Assembly: GCA_947375135.1 (NCBI GenBank)
Contig: CANCER010000001.1
Coordinates: 248,001-312,000, forward strand
Length of the DNA stretch: 64,000 nt
Reading direction: 5' to 3'
Source: Comamonadaceae bacterium
GTDB lineage: Bacteria; Pseudomonadota; Gammaproteobacteria; Burkholderiales; Burkholderiaceae_C
In this document: one piece after another, positions 53,370 through 62,443 of the stretch
Layout of the letters: each line of letters begins with the position of its first letter
How positions within the stretch are numbered: position 1 is the first letter of the stretch
Program-made: the position numbers and the translations under genes
Notes under the pieces: model-generated
Databases searched by the model: none
What the model was told of the DNA's origin: nothing
Seen by the model: only the letters and a program-made list of their open reading frames with translations

Positions 53370-54668
53370 ATGGCAGGCTACGCCGACCCCGGATTCGATA
53401 CCCTCGCCCTGCATGCAGGTGCCACAGTGGATGCCACCGGCGCGCGCGCCGTGCCGATCCATCTCACCACATCCTTTGTTTTTGAGTCCAGCGACCATGC
53501 GGCCTCGCTGTTCAACATGGAGCGCGCGGGACACGTCTATTCGCGCATCAGCAACCCGACCAACGCGGTGCTGGAGCAGCGCATTTCTGCACTCGAAGGC
53601 GGTGTGGGTGCCATCTCGGTATCCAGCGGCCAGGCGGCGCTGCACCTGAGCATTGCGACACTGATGGGTGCAGGCAGCCACATTGTCGCGTCGACTGCGC
53701 TGTATGGCGGCTCGCACAACCTGCTGCACTACACCCTGCGCCGCTTCGGCATCGAGACCACGTTTGTGAAGCCCGGCGATCTGGGCGGCTGGCGCGCGGC
53801 CGTGCGACCCAACACCAAGTTGTTCTTCGGCGAGACCGTGGGCAACCCCGGCCTGGATGTGCTCAACACGCCCGAGGTCTCGGCCATTGCCCACGAACAT
53901 GGCGTACCGCTGCTGGTGGACTCGACGCTGACCTCGCCCTGGCTGGTCAAGCCCTTCACACAGGGCGCCGATCTGGTGTACCACTCGGCCACCAAATTCC
54001 TGAGCGGCCACGGCACGGTGATTGGCGGGCTGGTGGTGGATGGCGGCAGTTTTGACTGGGATGCGTCCGGCAAGTTTCCTGAATTGTCAGAACCCTACGA
54101 AGGCTTTCACAACATGGTGTTCACCGAAGAGGCCACCGTGGGTGCCTTCCTGCTGCGCGCACGCCGGGAGGGGCTGCGCGACTTTGGCGCCTGCTTGAGC
54201 CCGCACTCGGCCTGGCTGATCCTGCAGGGAATAGAGACCCTGTCCCTGCGCATGGAGCGCCACATGCGCAACACGCAGCGCGTGGTGGAGTTTCTGGCTA
54301 AGCACCCGCTGGTCTCGCGCGTAGGCCACCCGCTGCTGGAGAGCCACCCGGACCATGCGCTGGCGCAGCGCCTGCTGCCGCGCGGCGCCGGCTCGGTGTT
54401 CAGCTTTGACATCCAAGGCTCGCGTACCCAGGGCAAGGCCTTTGTGGAGGCACTCAAGGTATTCAGCCACCTGGCCAATGTGGGCGACTGCCGCAGCCTG
54501 GTGATCCACCCCGCCAGCACCACCCACTTCCGCATGGACGACGAGGCCCTGGCCCGGGGCGGCATCGGCCAGGGCACGATCCGCCTGTCCATCGGCCTGG
54601 AGGAAGCTGACGACTTGCTGGATGACCTGAAGTGCGCCCTGCGTGCCGCCGAAAAAGCCGGAGCCTGA
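53370..54668 (+). CDS. metY: O-acetylhomoserine sulfhydrylase/aminocarboxypropyltransferase
   Basis: A 432-residue PLP enzyme of the Cys/Met-metabolism family. PLP-binding Lys is in YHSATKFLSGHG (about residue 208). The opening GFDTLALHAGA and the length and LPRGAGSVFSFDI segment favour O-acetylhomoserine sulfhydrylase over cystathionine synthase. It converts O-acetylhomoserine and sulfide to homocysteine. The ATG at 53370 has AAGGTGG upstream; a longer frame from 53289 is less typical. It is followed 1 bp later by the alpha/beta hydrolase gene. Confidence 0.9.
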   Translation: MAGYADPGFDTLALHAGATVDATGARAVPIHLTTSFVFESSDHAASLFNMERAGHVYSRISNPTNAVLEQRISALEGGVGAISVSSGQAALHLSIATLMGAGSHIVASTALYGGSHNLLHYTLRRFGIETTFVKPGDLGGWRAAVRPNTKLFFGETVGNPGLDVLNTPEVSAIAHEHGVPLLVDSTLTSPWLVKPFTQGADLVYHSATKFLSGHGTVIGGLVVDGGSFDWDASGKFPELSEPYEGFHNMVFTEEATVGAFLLRARREGLRDFGACLSPHSAWLILQGIETLSLRMERHMRNTQRVVEFLAKHPLVSRVGHPLLESHPDHALAQRLLPRGAGSVFSFDIQGSRTQGKAFVEALKVFSHLANVGDCRSLVIHPASTTHFRMDDEALARGGIGQGTIRLSIGLEEADDLLDDLKCALRAAEKAGA

Positions 54669-54669
54669 C

Positions 54670-55479
54670 ATGAAGATTCAAGTCAACAACGCGTCCCTCT
54701 ACTGCTACACCGGCGGACGGGCCTTTGATGCCGCCAAGCCAACCGTCGTGATGGTCCACGGCGTGCTCAACGACCACAGTGTCTGGATTCTGCAAAGCCG
54801 CTACCTGGCCCACCACGGCTGGAATGTGCTGGCGCTGGACCTGCCGGGCCATTGCCGCAGCGGTGGCACACCCGCCACCACGGTGCAGGAGGCGGCAGAC
54901 TGGGTGCTGGCCCTGCTGGACGCAGCCGGTGTGGCCCAAGCCGCTTTGGTAGGCCATAGCTTGGGCTCGCTGGTGGCGCTGGAGGCGGCCAGCCGTGCGC
55001 CAGGGCGCGTGAGCCAACTGGTGCTGGTCGGTTGCGCCTACCCCATGCAGGTGTCACCCGTGCTGATCGAGTCCTCGTTGAACGATCCGATGAAGGCCTT
55101 GGAGATGGTGAATGTGTTTTCCCGTTCCACCCTGGCACCACCGCCCTCGGCGCTGGGCCCGGGCACCTGGATTTTTGGTGCCTCCATGGCGCTGGGCAAG
55201 CATGTGCTGGCCAGCAACAAAGACGTGAACCTGTTCCACACCGGCTTTGTGGCATGCGACAGCTACCGTCATGGCGAGGCCGCGATGGAGCAGGTAACCT
55301 GCCCTACCCTGTTTGTGCTCGGCGAGGTGGACCAGATGACACCACCCAAGGCGGCCAAAAGCCTGATCGCCAAAGCCAAAAACGCCACGGTGGTCATGCT
55401 GCCCGGCGGCCACCACCAGATGACCGAAACGCCCGAGGCCATGCGCAAGGCGCTGACGGATTTTCTCAAGACGTCGTAG
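54670..55479 (+). CDS. Alpha/beta hydrolase
   Basis: A 269-residue alpha/beta-hydrolase-fold protein. The oxyanion strand VVMVHGVLNDHSVW (about 24-37), nucleophile elbow VGHSLGS (Ser97), acidic residue in LGEVDQMTP and His in GGHHQMTETP form the triad. The substrate is unknown; the family includes esterases and C-C hydrolases. It starts 1 bp after the sulfhydrylase stop, so the two are co-transcribed, and it ends 32 bp before a convergent gene. Confidence 0.85.
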   Translation: MKIQVNNASLYCYTGGRAFDAAKPTVVMVHGVLNDHSVWILQSRYLAHHGWNVLALDLPGHCRSGGTPATTVQEAADWVLALLDAAGVAQAALVGHSLGSLVALEAASRAPGRVSQLVLVGCAYPMQVSPVLIESSLNDPMKALEMVNVFSRSTLAPPPSALGPGTWIFGASMALGKHVLASNKDVNLFHTGFVACDSYRHGEAAMEQVTCPTLFVLGEVDQMTPPKAAKSLIAKAKNATVVMLPGGHHQMTETPEAMRKALTDFLKTS

Positions 55480-55511
55480 CCCGGCATCAAAGTCCCACGG
55501 TGCGCCTGACG

Positions 55512-56942
55512 CTACTGCAGGCGTGACCCGATCACCGCGCATTGGAGGGCCGCATTGGCCACCACATAGTTCGCGGGCACGGTGACGGTGTTCGTCGTGG
55601 AGCTGGCCAACACCGTGGGCGGCGGCGGATTACCGGACACTGCGGCATTCGCATCGGTGCAGCGGATGCTGACGATATGCCAACCCGCCTCCGAGCCTGG
55701 CACCGCTACCGCCAGCGATGTGGCTGCGTTCAGCGCCGCCAGATTCTGGGCAACGCCCCTGTTCACGGCATTCACCACCGGGTTGCTGAGCGGCTGCGGT
55801 GTCCAGCCATTGTTGCCCGTATAGCTGAAGGTCACTGGCGGGTTGAAGGTGGCCGGCGCCGTGACGATCGCCTTTTGCGTAACCACCAGACTGGCCGGCG
55901 CAGGCACATTGCTGATCGTGCAAGTGATGACGTCATTTCCTTGTGGCGTGAAGGCTTGCTTCAGACTGGCTGGCAGTACCGTGGTGCTATCGGCCATCGC
56001 GTTGGAGCAAGTCAGGCTGGCGTTGTACTGGGGCAGATTGGCGCCGCCGCTGCCGGCCTCGTTGAGGGTGTAGACGGTATTGGCGGTGGCGGTAAAGGTC
56101 CCCGTGGTGCCGGTTCCGGTGCTGACGGCACTGCCGCTACCCTGCGTGGTGCTGTGGGCCGTGTCATTGCGAACCACGCCGGCTTGCTGAATGGATACCG
56201 TGAACTGGTCCGTACTGTTGATGCGGCCACTGCCGGCCAGCACTTTGGCGACGGTAATGCTGGGCGGAAAAATAATTTCCTCGACCACCGGCCAGGCAAT
56301 GATCTGGCTATTGGCGCTGTTGCGCGTCACATTGGCACTGCCGTAACTGTTATTGGAAACCGCAGCCACGGTAAAGGCCAGACTTGCACTGGTCGTGGCG
56401 GCGGTGAAGTCCAGGCTGCGCTGCACCCAAGCCCCTTGCCAGGCGCAGCAGGCTTGGCCGTAGCCGCTAGCACTCCGGTCGAAGGGGGAGGCAAAGGTCT
56501 GCTCCACCCCACCCACCTGTACCCGAAGTGAATCGGCTCCGGTTTCGAAGACTCTGGACCCGGCCGCCTCGGCGTTGTGTCCGAATACCAGGCGATAGTG
56601 GTGTCCGGGCCGCGTGGTGAATGTCTGGGTGATACCGTCACCGGGATTGGGGTTGGGATTGGCGTACCCCCCCAGGTCATACACAAAGGCGCTACCGTTG
56701 TATGCCGGCATGGGGCCGACAGCTCCAGCGGTCAGGGCGGATATGAGGCCCAGCGCCATGGGGCCGCTGGCGGGCCCCAAGTTGCTCCATCCCGGGGACG
56801 CAGAGGCGGTGTAGTCCAGGTAACTACCCGGGTTGGAGGGAACAAAGCCCGGATTGGTAAGCAGGTTGGCCGCCTGGGACACGAGGCATGGCACCAGCGC
56901 AATGCCCCCTGCCCACAGCGTCTTCAAAATCAATTTTTTCAT
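55512..56942 (-). CDS. Secreted protein with DUF11/prealbumin-like repeats
   Basis: A 476-residue exported protein. A signal peptide (KKLILKTLWAGGIALVPCLVSQA) is followed by an N-terminal domain beginning NLLTNPGFVPSNPGSYLDY, typical of secreted Ca-binding or lectin-like beta-sandwiches. From about 245 onwards prealbumin-like repeats appear (ITVAKVLAGSGRINSTDQFTVSIQQAG, LVVTQKAIVTAPATFNPPVTFSYTG) with scattered cysteine pairs. No sorting or anchor signal is visible. I do not recognise a specific function. The ATG at 56942 has AAGGGA upstream and the gene reads from the AT-rich divergent region. Confidence 0.7.
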   Translation of the reverse strand: MKKLILKTLWAGGIALVPCLVSQAANLLTNPGFVPSNPGSYLDYTASASPGWSNLGPASGPMALGLISALTAGAVGPMPAYNGSAFVYDLGGYANPNPNPGDGITQTFTTRPGHHYRLVFGHNAEAAGSRVFETGADSLRVQVGGVEQTFASPFDRSASGYGQACCAWQGAWVQRSLDFTAATTSASLAFTVAAVSNNSYGSANVTRNSANSQIIAWPVVEEIIFPPSITVAKVLAGSGRINSTDQFTVSIQQAGVVRNDTAHSTTQGSGSAVSTGTGTTGTFTATANTVYTLNEAGSGGANLPQYNASLTCSNAMADSTTVLPASLKQAFTPQGNDVITCTISNVPAPASLVVTQKAIVTAPATFNPPVTFSYTGNNGWTPQPLSNPVVNAVNRGVAQNLAALNAATSLAVAVPGSEAGWHIVSIRCTDANAAVSGNPPPPTVLASSTTNTVTVPANYVVANAALQCAVIGSRLQ

Positions 56943-57257
56943 TTTCCCTTTCACTGAATGAACACGCGGAGCGCGCCTCGGGCTACTGGTCTTCTTGCCC
57001 GGATACACAGCCCCCTTCGAAAAGCTGCAAAGCGCACCCTCCAAATGAATAAACTTTTTATTTATTATTTTTCAAATTTTTTGATTTTTATTTTATTTTT
57101 GAAATAAATTTTGAATTATATGTTGTTTAAATAGCATTTTGTAGTTTTTAATGCATCATAATTTCCAGAGGAACACTGTAAGAAAAAGCATCCGAGTCCG
57201 ACCAACAGGTAGACAACCACTCCCGGCCTGTCGACAAAACCAACAAGAGCCATCCCT
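56943..57257. promoter_or_regulatory. AT-rich divergent intergenic region
   Basis: This 315-bp gap lies between the divergent secreted-protein and thioredoxin genes. Its middle part (about 57045-57165) is extremely A/T-rich, with long T- and A-runs, unlike the GC-rich genome around it. It probably carries promoters for both sides and may bind a nucleoid protein. No gene or structured RNA is visible. Confidence 0.6.
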
Positions 57258-57638
57258 ATGCCACTGAAAAAAATTCTGGTGCTATGCGCCGCGCTGTTCA
57301 TCTCTTCGTGGAGCTACGCGCTCACCGTGACCCCCTACAGTGCAGAGGCGTTTGCCAAACTGCAGGCATCCGGAGAAGCAGTGACGCTGCATTTCCGTGC
57401 AGACTGGTGCCCTACCTGCCGCGCACAGGACAAATCGCTGGAAATCCTGAAAGGCGATCCGGACTTGAAGCTGACGGTCCTGTCGGTTGACTACGACAAG
57501 GAAACCGAACTCAAAAAACAGTTGAATGTGCGCAACCAATCGACTTTTGTGATCTACCGCGGAAAAGTAGAGACGGGTCGCCAGATCGGCAGTACCTCGC
57601 CCGAGGCCATTCGCAAGGCCTTGGCTTCGTCACTGTGA
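57258..57638 (+). CDS. Periplasmic thioredoxin-like protein
   Basis: A 126-residue protein. A signal peptide (KKILVLCAALFISSWSYA) is followed by a thioredoxin fold with redox motif DWCPTC (about 50-55) and a cis-Pro region near NQSTFVIYRG. Its position before a CcdA-like electron carrier suggests that it is reduced by that protein in the periplasm. It lies 16 bp before the CcdA-like gene, probably co-transcribed. Related proteins accompany cytochrome c maturation or metal handling. Confidence 0.85.
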   Translation: MPLKKILVLCAALFISSWSYALTVTPYSAEAFAKLQASGEAVTLHFRADWCPTCRAQDKSLEILKGDPDLKLTVLSVDYDKETELKKQLNVRNQSTFVIYRGKVETGRQIGSTSPEAIRKALASSL

Positions 57639-57654
57639 CCCTGGGACACGCACC

Positions 57655-58380
57655 ATGATTTCCTGGAATGAATCGGGTCTGAGCCTGGCCGCAGGGAGCC
57701 TGACCACCTTGTCACCCTGCGTCTTTCCACTGCTGCCCTTGGTCCTGGGCGGTGCGGCGCAGCGCCATCGTGCGGCGCCGCTGGCCATGGCCTTGGGTAT
57801 GACCTTGTCATTTGCCGTGCTGGGCGTGGTCATCGGGCTGTTTGGCGACGCCTTGGGCCTCAGCCCGGAACATGTCAGAACCTTTGCCGCCAGCATGTTG
57901 ATCGCCTTCGGCTTCGTCATGCTGGTTCCCCAACTCAACCAGGGCCTGACGAACTTTATTTCGCCCTTGGCCAGTTCTGCCAACCAGGCGTCTGCCTCCT
58001 TGGATACCGCCTCGCTGCAGGGCGCCTTTCTGTTGGGCGGGCTGCTGGGCTTGATCTGGAGCCCCTGCTCCGGCCCCTTGCTGGGTACGGCGCTCACCCT
58101 GGTTGCCACGGAAGGCGGGGCGGCACGCGGCGCACAGATTCTGGGCCTCTTTGGCGCCGGGGCCGCCCTTCCGCTGGTGGGTGTAGCCTATCTGTCGCGC
58201 GCCGGTTTCAAGCGCATGCAGGCCTGGGTTGTCGGGCATGCGGACCAGGGTAAAAAGGTGTTTGGCGTCGTCTTGCTGCTGGTCGGTCTGGCCATTCTGA
58301 GCGGTGCGGACCATTGGCTGGAAAGCCGTGTCAACGACTGGCTTCCCGAGGCCTGGCTTGCGCTCACTGTGCGCCTGTAG
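57655..58380 (+). CDS. CcdA/DsbD-like membrane thiol-electron carrier
   Basis: A 241-residue membrane protein with about six helices. The two redox cysteines occur in TTLSPCVFPLLPLVLG (first repeat, about residue 23) and IWSPCSGPLLGTALTL (second repeat, about residue 140), as in the CcdA/DsbD transmembrane domain. It would carry electrons from cytoplasmic thioredoxin to the periplasmic thioredoxin encoded just upstream. The bufferin genes follow on the same strand after about 205 bp. Confidence 0.85.
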   Translation: MISWNESGLSLAAGSLTTLSPCVFPLLPLVLGGAAQRHRAAPLAMALGMTLSFAVLGVVIGLFGDALGLSPEHVRTFAASMLIAFGFVMLVPQLNQGLTNFISPLASSANQASASLDTASLQGAFLLGGLLGLIWSPCSGPLLGTALTLVATEGGAARGAQILGLFGAGAALPLVGVAYLSRAGFKRMQAWVVGHADQGKKVFGVVLLLVGLAILSGADHWLESRVNDWLPEAWLALTVRL

Positions 58381-58585
58381 CACGCGCCTTCATGGCCGAA
58401 GGCCCTCGGGCCTGAAGGGGTGGCCCGCCTGGATACGGCGAAATTTTCCGAGACTTCTGCATTTTTTGTAAGTTCTTGAATACTGTGCCGACTGACAAGG
58501 GCAAGCAAACGCAAAAGCTTACAAGGCCCGCGTCCTGACTGCATTTCGAGCCATCCCATTATTTCAACCACACAAGGAAAATGCC

Positions 58586-58843
58586 ATGTCCACTCCTCTC
58601 AAATCCGCCCTCACCATCGCCAGTGCAGCCGCTGCCTTGTTCGCGGTAAGTGCCCCCATCACCGCAGCCCACGCGGATGACATGTCGGTGCATTGCGCGG
58701 GCGTCAACAGCTGCAAGGGCAAGTCCGACTGCAAAACCGCCAAGAACGACTGCAAGGGCATGAACAGCTGCAAGGGCATGGGCTGGAACATGAAGGCATC
58801 CGCCAAAGAATGTACGGCCGCAGGCGGCAGCGTCGCCAAGTAA
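58586..58843 (+). CDS. bufA: Bufferin-type Cys-rich precursor peptide (BufA2-like)
   Basis: An 85-residue exported peptide. A signal peptide (about 1-30, ending THA-like AAHA) precedes a core with repeated Cys motifs: [30 protein letters not shown] and KECTAAGG. This Lys-Gly-flanked Cys spacing fits the DUF2282-related bufferin A2 group. In described bufferins an MNIO enzyme turns cysteines into thiooxazole groups and the product binds copper. The following genes encode the MNIO enzyme and its partner. AAGGAAA lies 5 bases upstream of the start. Confidence 0.85.
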   Translation: MSTPLKSALTIASAAAALFAVSAPITAAHADDMSVHCAGVNSCKGKSDCKTAKNDCKGMNSCKGMGWNMKASAKECTAAGGSVAK

Positions 58844-58910
58844 GCACAGAGTCCCACCCAAACAGGCCTGTGAACTACCGGGTCTGTTTCTACTTTTTTT
58901 ACTCAACTGC

Positions 58911-59768
58911 ATGAACTCCATTCAAGGTTTTGGCCTGGGGCTGCGCACGGAGCATTACGGCGCGTTCGAATCGGAAACACAGAAGCGCGTGGATTGGCTG
59001 GAAATCATTTCCGAGAATTACATGGTGCCCGGTGGCGCCCCGCTCTGGCACCTGGAGCGCATCCGACGCGACGTCCCCATGGTCATGCATGGCGTGTCAC
59101 TCAACATCGGCGGCACCGCTCCCCTGAACAGGGGTTATTTGCGCAGCCTGTTAGCCCTGGTGCAACGGGTACAACCCGGCTGGGTCTCGGACCACCTGTG
59201 CTGGACAGGCACCATGGGCTTGAACATGCATGACCTGCTGCCCTTGCCCTACACGCAGGAAGCACTGCTCCACGTCACTGAGCGGATACAGCGGGTGCAA
59301 GACATTCTGGGCCGCCGCCTGGTGATTGAGAACCCTTCCACCTATGTCGCCTTTTCGGCAGACCAGATGCCCGAGTGGGAGTTTGTAGGCGAGATGTTGC
59401 GGCGTGCAGACTGCGAACTGCTGCTGGATGTGAACAACGTCTATGTGAGCAGCGTCAACCATGGTTTCGACCCCCGGCAATACATCGATGCCATTCCCGC
59501 AGCACGCGTGCGCCAGATCCACCTGGCAGGCCACGAAACCCATGCGGGTTACCTGATTGACACCCACGACCACCCCGTATGCGAGGCCGTATGGCAACTC
59601 TATGCCTACACCCTGCAACGCTGCGGCAGCGTGCCCACCATGATTGAGCGCGATGACAACATTCCCGCGCTGCCTGCATTGCTGGATGAACTGGACCTCG
59701 CCCGCCAAGTCCATGCACAGGCGTTGGAGCCAAAGCCCGCAAGCGCCCCTGCGGAGTACATCGGATGA
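58911..59768 (+). CDS. bufB: MNIO (DUF692) oxidative enzyme, bufferin maturation
   Basis: A 285-residue TIM-barrel of the multinuclear non-heme iron-dependent oxidative enzyme family (DUF692). Conserved metal-ligand regions are GLGLRTEHY and [12 protein letters not shown] near the N-terminus, [41 protein letters not shown] and [11 protein letters not shown]. It should modify cysteines of the upstream precursor peptide. The start lies 67 bp after bufA; the stop overlaps bufC by 4 bp. Confidence 0.93.
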   Translation: MNSIQGFGLGLRTEHYGAFESETQKRVDWLEIISENYMVPGGAPLWHLERIRRDVPMVMHGVSLNIGGTAPLNRGYLRSLLALVQRVQPGWVSDHLCWTGTMGLNMHDLLPLPYTQEALLHVTERIQRVQDILGRRLVIENPSTYVAFSADQMPEWEFVGEMLRRADCELLLDVNNVYVSSVNHGFDPRQYIDAIPAARVRQIHLAGHETHAGYLIDTHDHPVCEAVWQLYAYTLQRCGSVPTMIERDDNIPALPALLDELDLARQVHAQALEPKPASAPAEYIG

Positions 59769-60526
59769 CGCAACTGCAATCCTTGCAAAGCCAGTTTCAG
59801 CAGGCACTTCTGCAGGAACAACCGATGGACACGGGGCTGCTCAATGAACAGGGTGCAGCGCACTTCGGCGTCTACCGGACGGCCTACCGCGCCCGCTTGC
59901 GTGCCGCATTGCGCGACAACTTTGACGTGCTGCCCCGGGTAATGGGCGACGACGCGTTTGACGCACTGGCCAACGCCTACATAAGCACCCACCCCTCGCG
60001 CCACTATTCGCTGCGCTGGTATGGCCATCTGCTGTGCGGATTCATGGCGTGCAACGAAGCGCTGATGGATCACCCTGCCATGCTGGATCTGGCGCGCATG
60101 GAGTGGGCTTTGCGCCACGCCTTCGACGCAGCACCGGCCACACCGCTGACCTCCGCAGAACTGGCTGACGTACCCGCAAAAGACTGGGCGAATTTGCGAT
60201 TTTTGCTGCACCCCTCCGTGCAGTTGCTCGATCTGCAGTGGGCCGTAGGGCCCATTTGGCACGCACTGAAATCCGGACAGAACCACATGGCGCCACCCGA
60301 GGCCCTGAACCACCACATGCTGGTGTGGCGCCAGGGTATGAACACGCAATGGAAATCGCTTGCACCGATCGAAGCCGGTTTTGTACAAGGCTTGCTGAAA
60401 AAGCACACCTTTGGCCAGCTGTGCGCGGCCCTTGCCGAAGGTGTAGGGGAAGACCGGGCTGCAGCCACCGCCGTCAATCTGCTGGGTGAACTGCTCAGTT
60501 CCGGCACCCTCTGCTCTCCAGCGTAA
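59765..60526 (+). CDS. bufC: DUF2063-family partner of the MNIO enzyme
   Basis: A 253-residue protein whose N-terminal half (about 5-95) matches the DUF2063 putative DNA-binding-like domain ([40 protein letters not shown]). These proteins accompany MNIO enzymes and probably bind the precursor leader to present it. The gene overlaps bufB by 4 bp, completing a bufABC operon. The protein ends 55 bp before the convergent potassium-channel gene. Confidence 0.9.
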   Translation: MTQLQSLQSQFQQALLQEQPMDTGLLNEQGAAHFGVYRTAYRARLRAALRDNFDVLPRVMGDDAFDALANAYISTHPSRHYSLRWYGHLLCGFMACNEALMDHPAMLDLARMEWALRHAFDAAPATPLTSAELADVPAKDWANLRFLLHPSVQLLDLQWAVGPIWHALKSGQNHMAPPEALNHHMLVWRQGMNTQWKSLAPIEAGFVQGLLKKHTFGQLCAALAEGVGEDRAAATAVNLLGELLSSGTLCSPA

Positions 60527-60581
60527 GGCGCACGGTCTCCAGCGGAAAACGGACGCGGTGCGCGCAGGCGCAGTCCCATTT

Positions 60582-62273
60582 TCAGCCCGTATTGGTAGTC
60601 TTGAAGGCTTTCTGGAAACGCTCCAGGCTGTTGAAGGAGCCGCAGACAAACAACGCGTCGTTGGCCTGTACGGCAAAGTCGGCGGCAAACTCCACCAGAA
60701 TGTCACCCTCGCGCTCCACGGCCACGATCTTGGCACCGGTGCGATCGAGGTCCTCGCTGCGCCAGGGGTGCTTGCCCACCACGCTGCCGGCGTGCTGGCG
60801 GATGAACTTGATGCGGTTTTCCACCTGCACCATTTGCTCGCCCAGCAGCTGGAAGGCCAGAATCTGCCCGGCCACCTGGCCCACCGAAATTGCAAAGTCA
60901 GCACCGGCGCGGTACAGGCGCGCGGTGTTGCGGGTGCGCTGCACCCGCACAATCAAGGGGACCTCGGGCGCATAGTCACGCACCACGGCGGTGGCAAACA
61001 CCGACTCGCTGTCGTCACTCAGCGCCAGCACCACGGCGCTGGCTTCGCGCAGCTTGGCCCGGCCCAACATGCTGCGCTCCAACACGCTGCCCACCAGGTC
61101 CACACCGGGGGCCGCTATGCGGTCAATCACGATACAGGTCTCCCCGGCATCGGTCAGCATCTCCACCACCTTCTGGCCCACCGCGCCAAAGCCGGCCAGC
61201 ACGATAGGGCCGACGCGCCGTATGGGCATGGCCATGCGCTCCACGACTTCCAAGTTGGCATGCGCGCCTACCGCTACCAGAATGGCACCCGCTTCCACCA
61301 CCGTTTGCGGCCCCTTGGTGGTGGTAAACGCGCCACCCAGCCACTGGCCAATGAGCGACACGCCATGGCGCTCCCGCAGGCGCAGCTCACCCAGCGTCTT
61401 GCCCGCCAGCGGGCTTTCGGCACGCACGCGGAACTCGGCCATGCCAATCTTGTTGCCCAGCAAATGCATGCCCTCGGCAGGCGGGCTGATACGGGTGCTG
61501 GCCTGGGATGCCAAGGCCGCACCCAGTACATGGGCCGGAGTAAACACATCGCTGGCACCAATCTGTAGCATGGGGTAGCGGTACAAGGGGTCGTCGGCCA
61601 GTGCGTACAGCGGGCCGCTGTAGCCGGCTTCGCGCACCACCATGGTGAAGGTGGCATTGGCATGGTCGCTGCCATTGGCCACCACGGCTTGGGCGCGGGC
61701 CACATTAGTCAAGACCGCAGGGTCATCGGCCATCTGCCCGAATACGACGTTGTAGCCACGGTCACGCAGATTACGCGCCACCTCCATGTCTTCTTCCAGA
61801 ATGACAAAGAGGGTGCCCTTGCTTTTGAATTCCACCAACAGCGAATCGATGGCCGGCCCGTAGCGGTAAAACAGCACCTTGCCGTCCATGGGCGGCAACT
61901 GGTGCTGCAACCGCACTTCAAACTGCTCCTCAAAGTACGGCAGGATCACCATGGGAAAGGCCAGAAAGATCAGGAACTGCCCGGCGAACTGCACCACCAT
62001 CACATACAGCGCCATGGCAGGATGGTGCCAACTGCTGTCAGCACCATAACCGGTGGTGGTAATGGTTTCACTGGCCCACAAGAGGCTTTGCAGATAGGTG
62101 CGCGGATGCCCTTCCAGGTGTTCCATGCCCAACATGTACAGCAAGGCCAGCATGAGCACGATGACAGGGAGCAAGGCCAGAATAATGAGGAAGCGCTTGC
62201 TGGAGCGTTTGAGATGGAGGTGCATGTCGTCGAACGGTTTGTTGTTGTGATTTTCTTCGTACTGTAAGCGCAT
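60582..62273 (-). CDS. Two-RCK potassium channel/TrkA-N-type protein
   Basis: A 563-residue protein. The N-terminal pore region has two helices flanking the filter TTTGYGAD (about 75-82), after a hydrophobic segment LIILALLPVIVLMLALLYML. Two TrkA-N/RCK domains follow (about 140-255 and 350-460), and a TrkA-C domain closes the chain. This is the architecture of ligand-gated K+ channels rather than a Trk subunit. I use the ATG at 62273; another in-frame start 36 bases earlier is possible. It is divergent from the kinase gene and convergent with bufC. Confidence 0.85.
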   Translation of the reverse strand: MRLQYEENHNNKPFDDMHLHLKRSSKRFLIILALLPVIVLMLALLYMLGMEHLEGHPRTYLQSLLWASETITTTGYGADSSWHHPAMALYVMVVQFAGQFLIFLAFPMVILPYFEEQFEVRLQHQLPPMDGKVLFYRYGPAIDSLLVEFKSKGTLFVILEEDMEVARNLRDRGYNVVFGQMADDPAVLTNVARAQAVVANGSDHANATFTMVVREAGYSGPLYALADDPLYRYPMLQIGASDVFTPAHVLGAALASQASTRISPPAEGMHLLGNKIGMAEFRVRAESPLAGKTLGELRLRERHGVSLIGQWLGGAFTTTKGPQTVVEAGAILVAVGAHANLEVVERMAMPIRRVGPIVLAGFGAVGQKVVEMLTDAGETCIVIDRIAAPGVDLVGSVLERSMLGRAKLREASAVVLALSDDSESVFATAVVRDYAPEVPLIVRVQRTRNTARLYRAGADFAISVGQVAGQILAFQLLGEQMVQVENRIKFIRQHAGSVVGKHPWRSEDLDRTGAKIVAVEREGDILVEFAADFAVQANDALFVCGSFNSLERFQKAFKTTNTG

Positions 62274-62443
62274 GGGCAGGCGCCAACCGGCCCGCATCCC
62301 GCCGGGCATTCACCCGCCCGCGAGGGGCCCGCTGCGTTGGGCAACGGCGATAATGGGCGCAACGGCTTTTATATTCAGACCCGACGGGGCGAAACGGGCC
62401 TGTGTCGTTATCATTTCTTTCAATAAAAAAGGCGCTGGCACAG

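Noticed and set aside
58385..58440. Hairpin AGGCCC/GGGCCT after the CcdA-like gene considered as a terminator
   Set aside because: The loop would be only two bases and there is no T-run.
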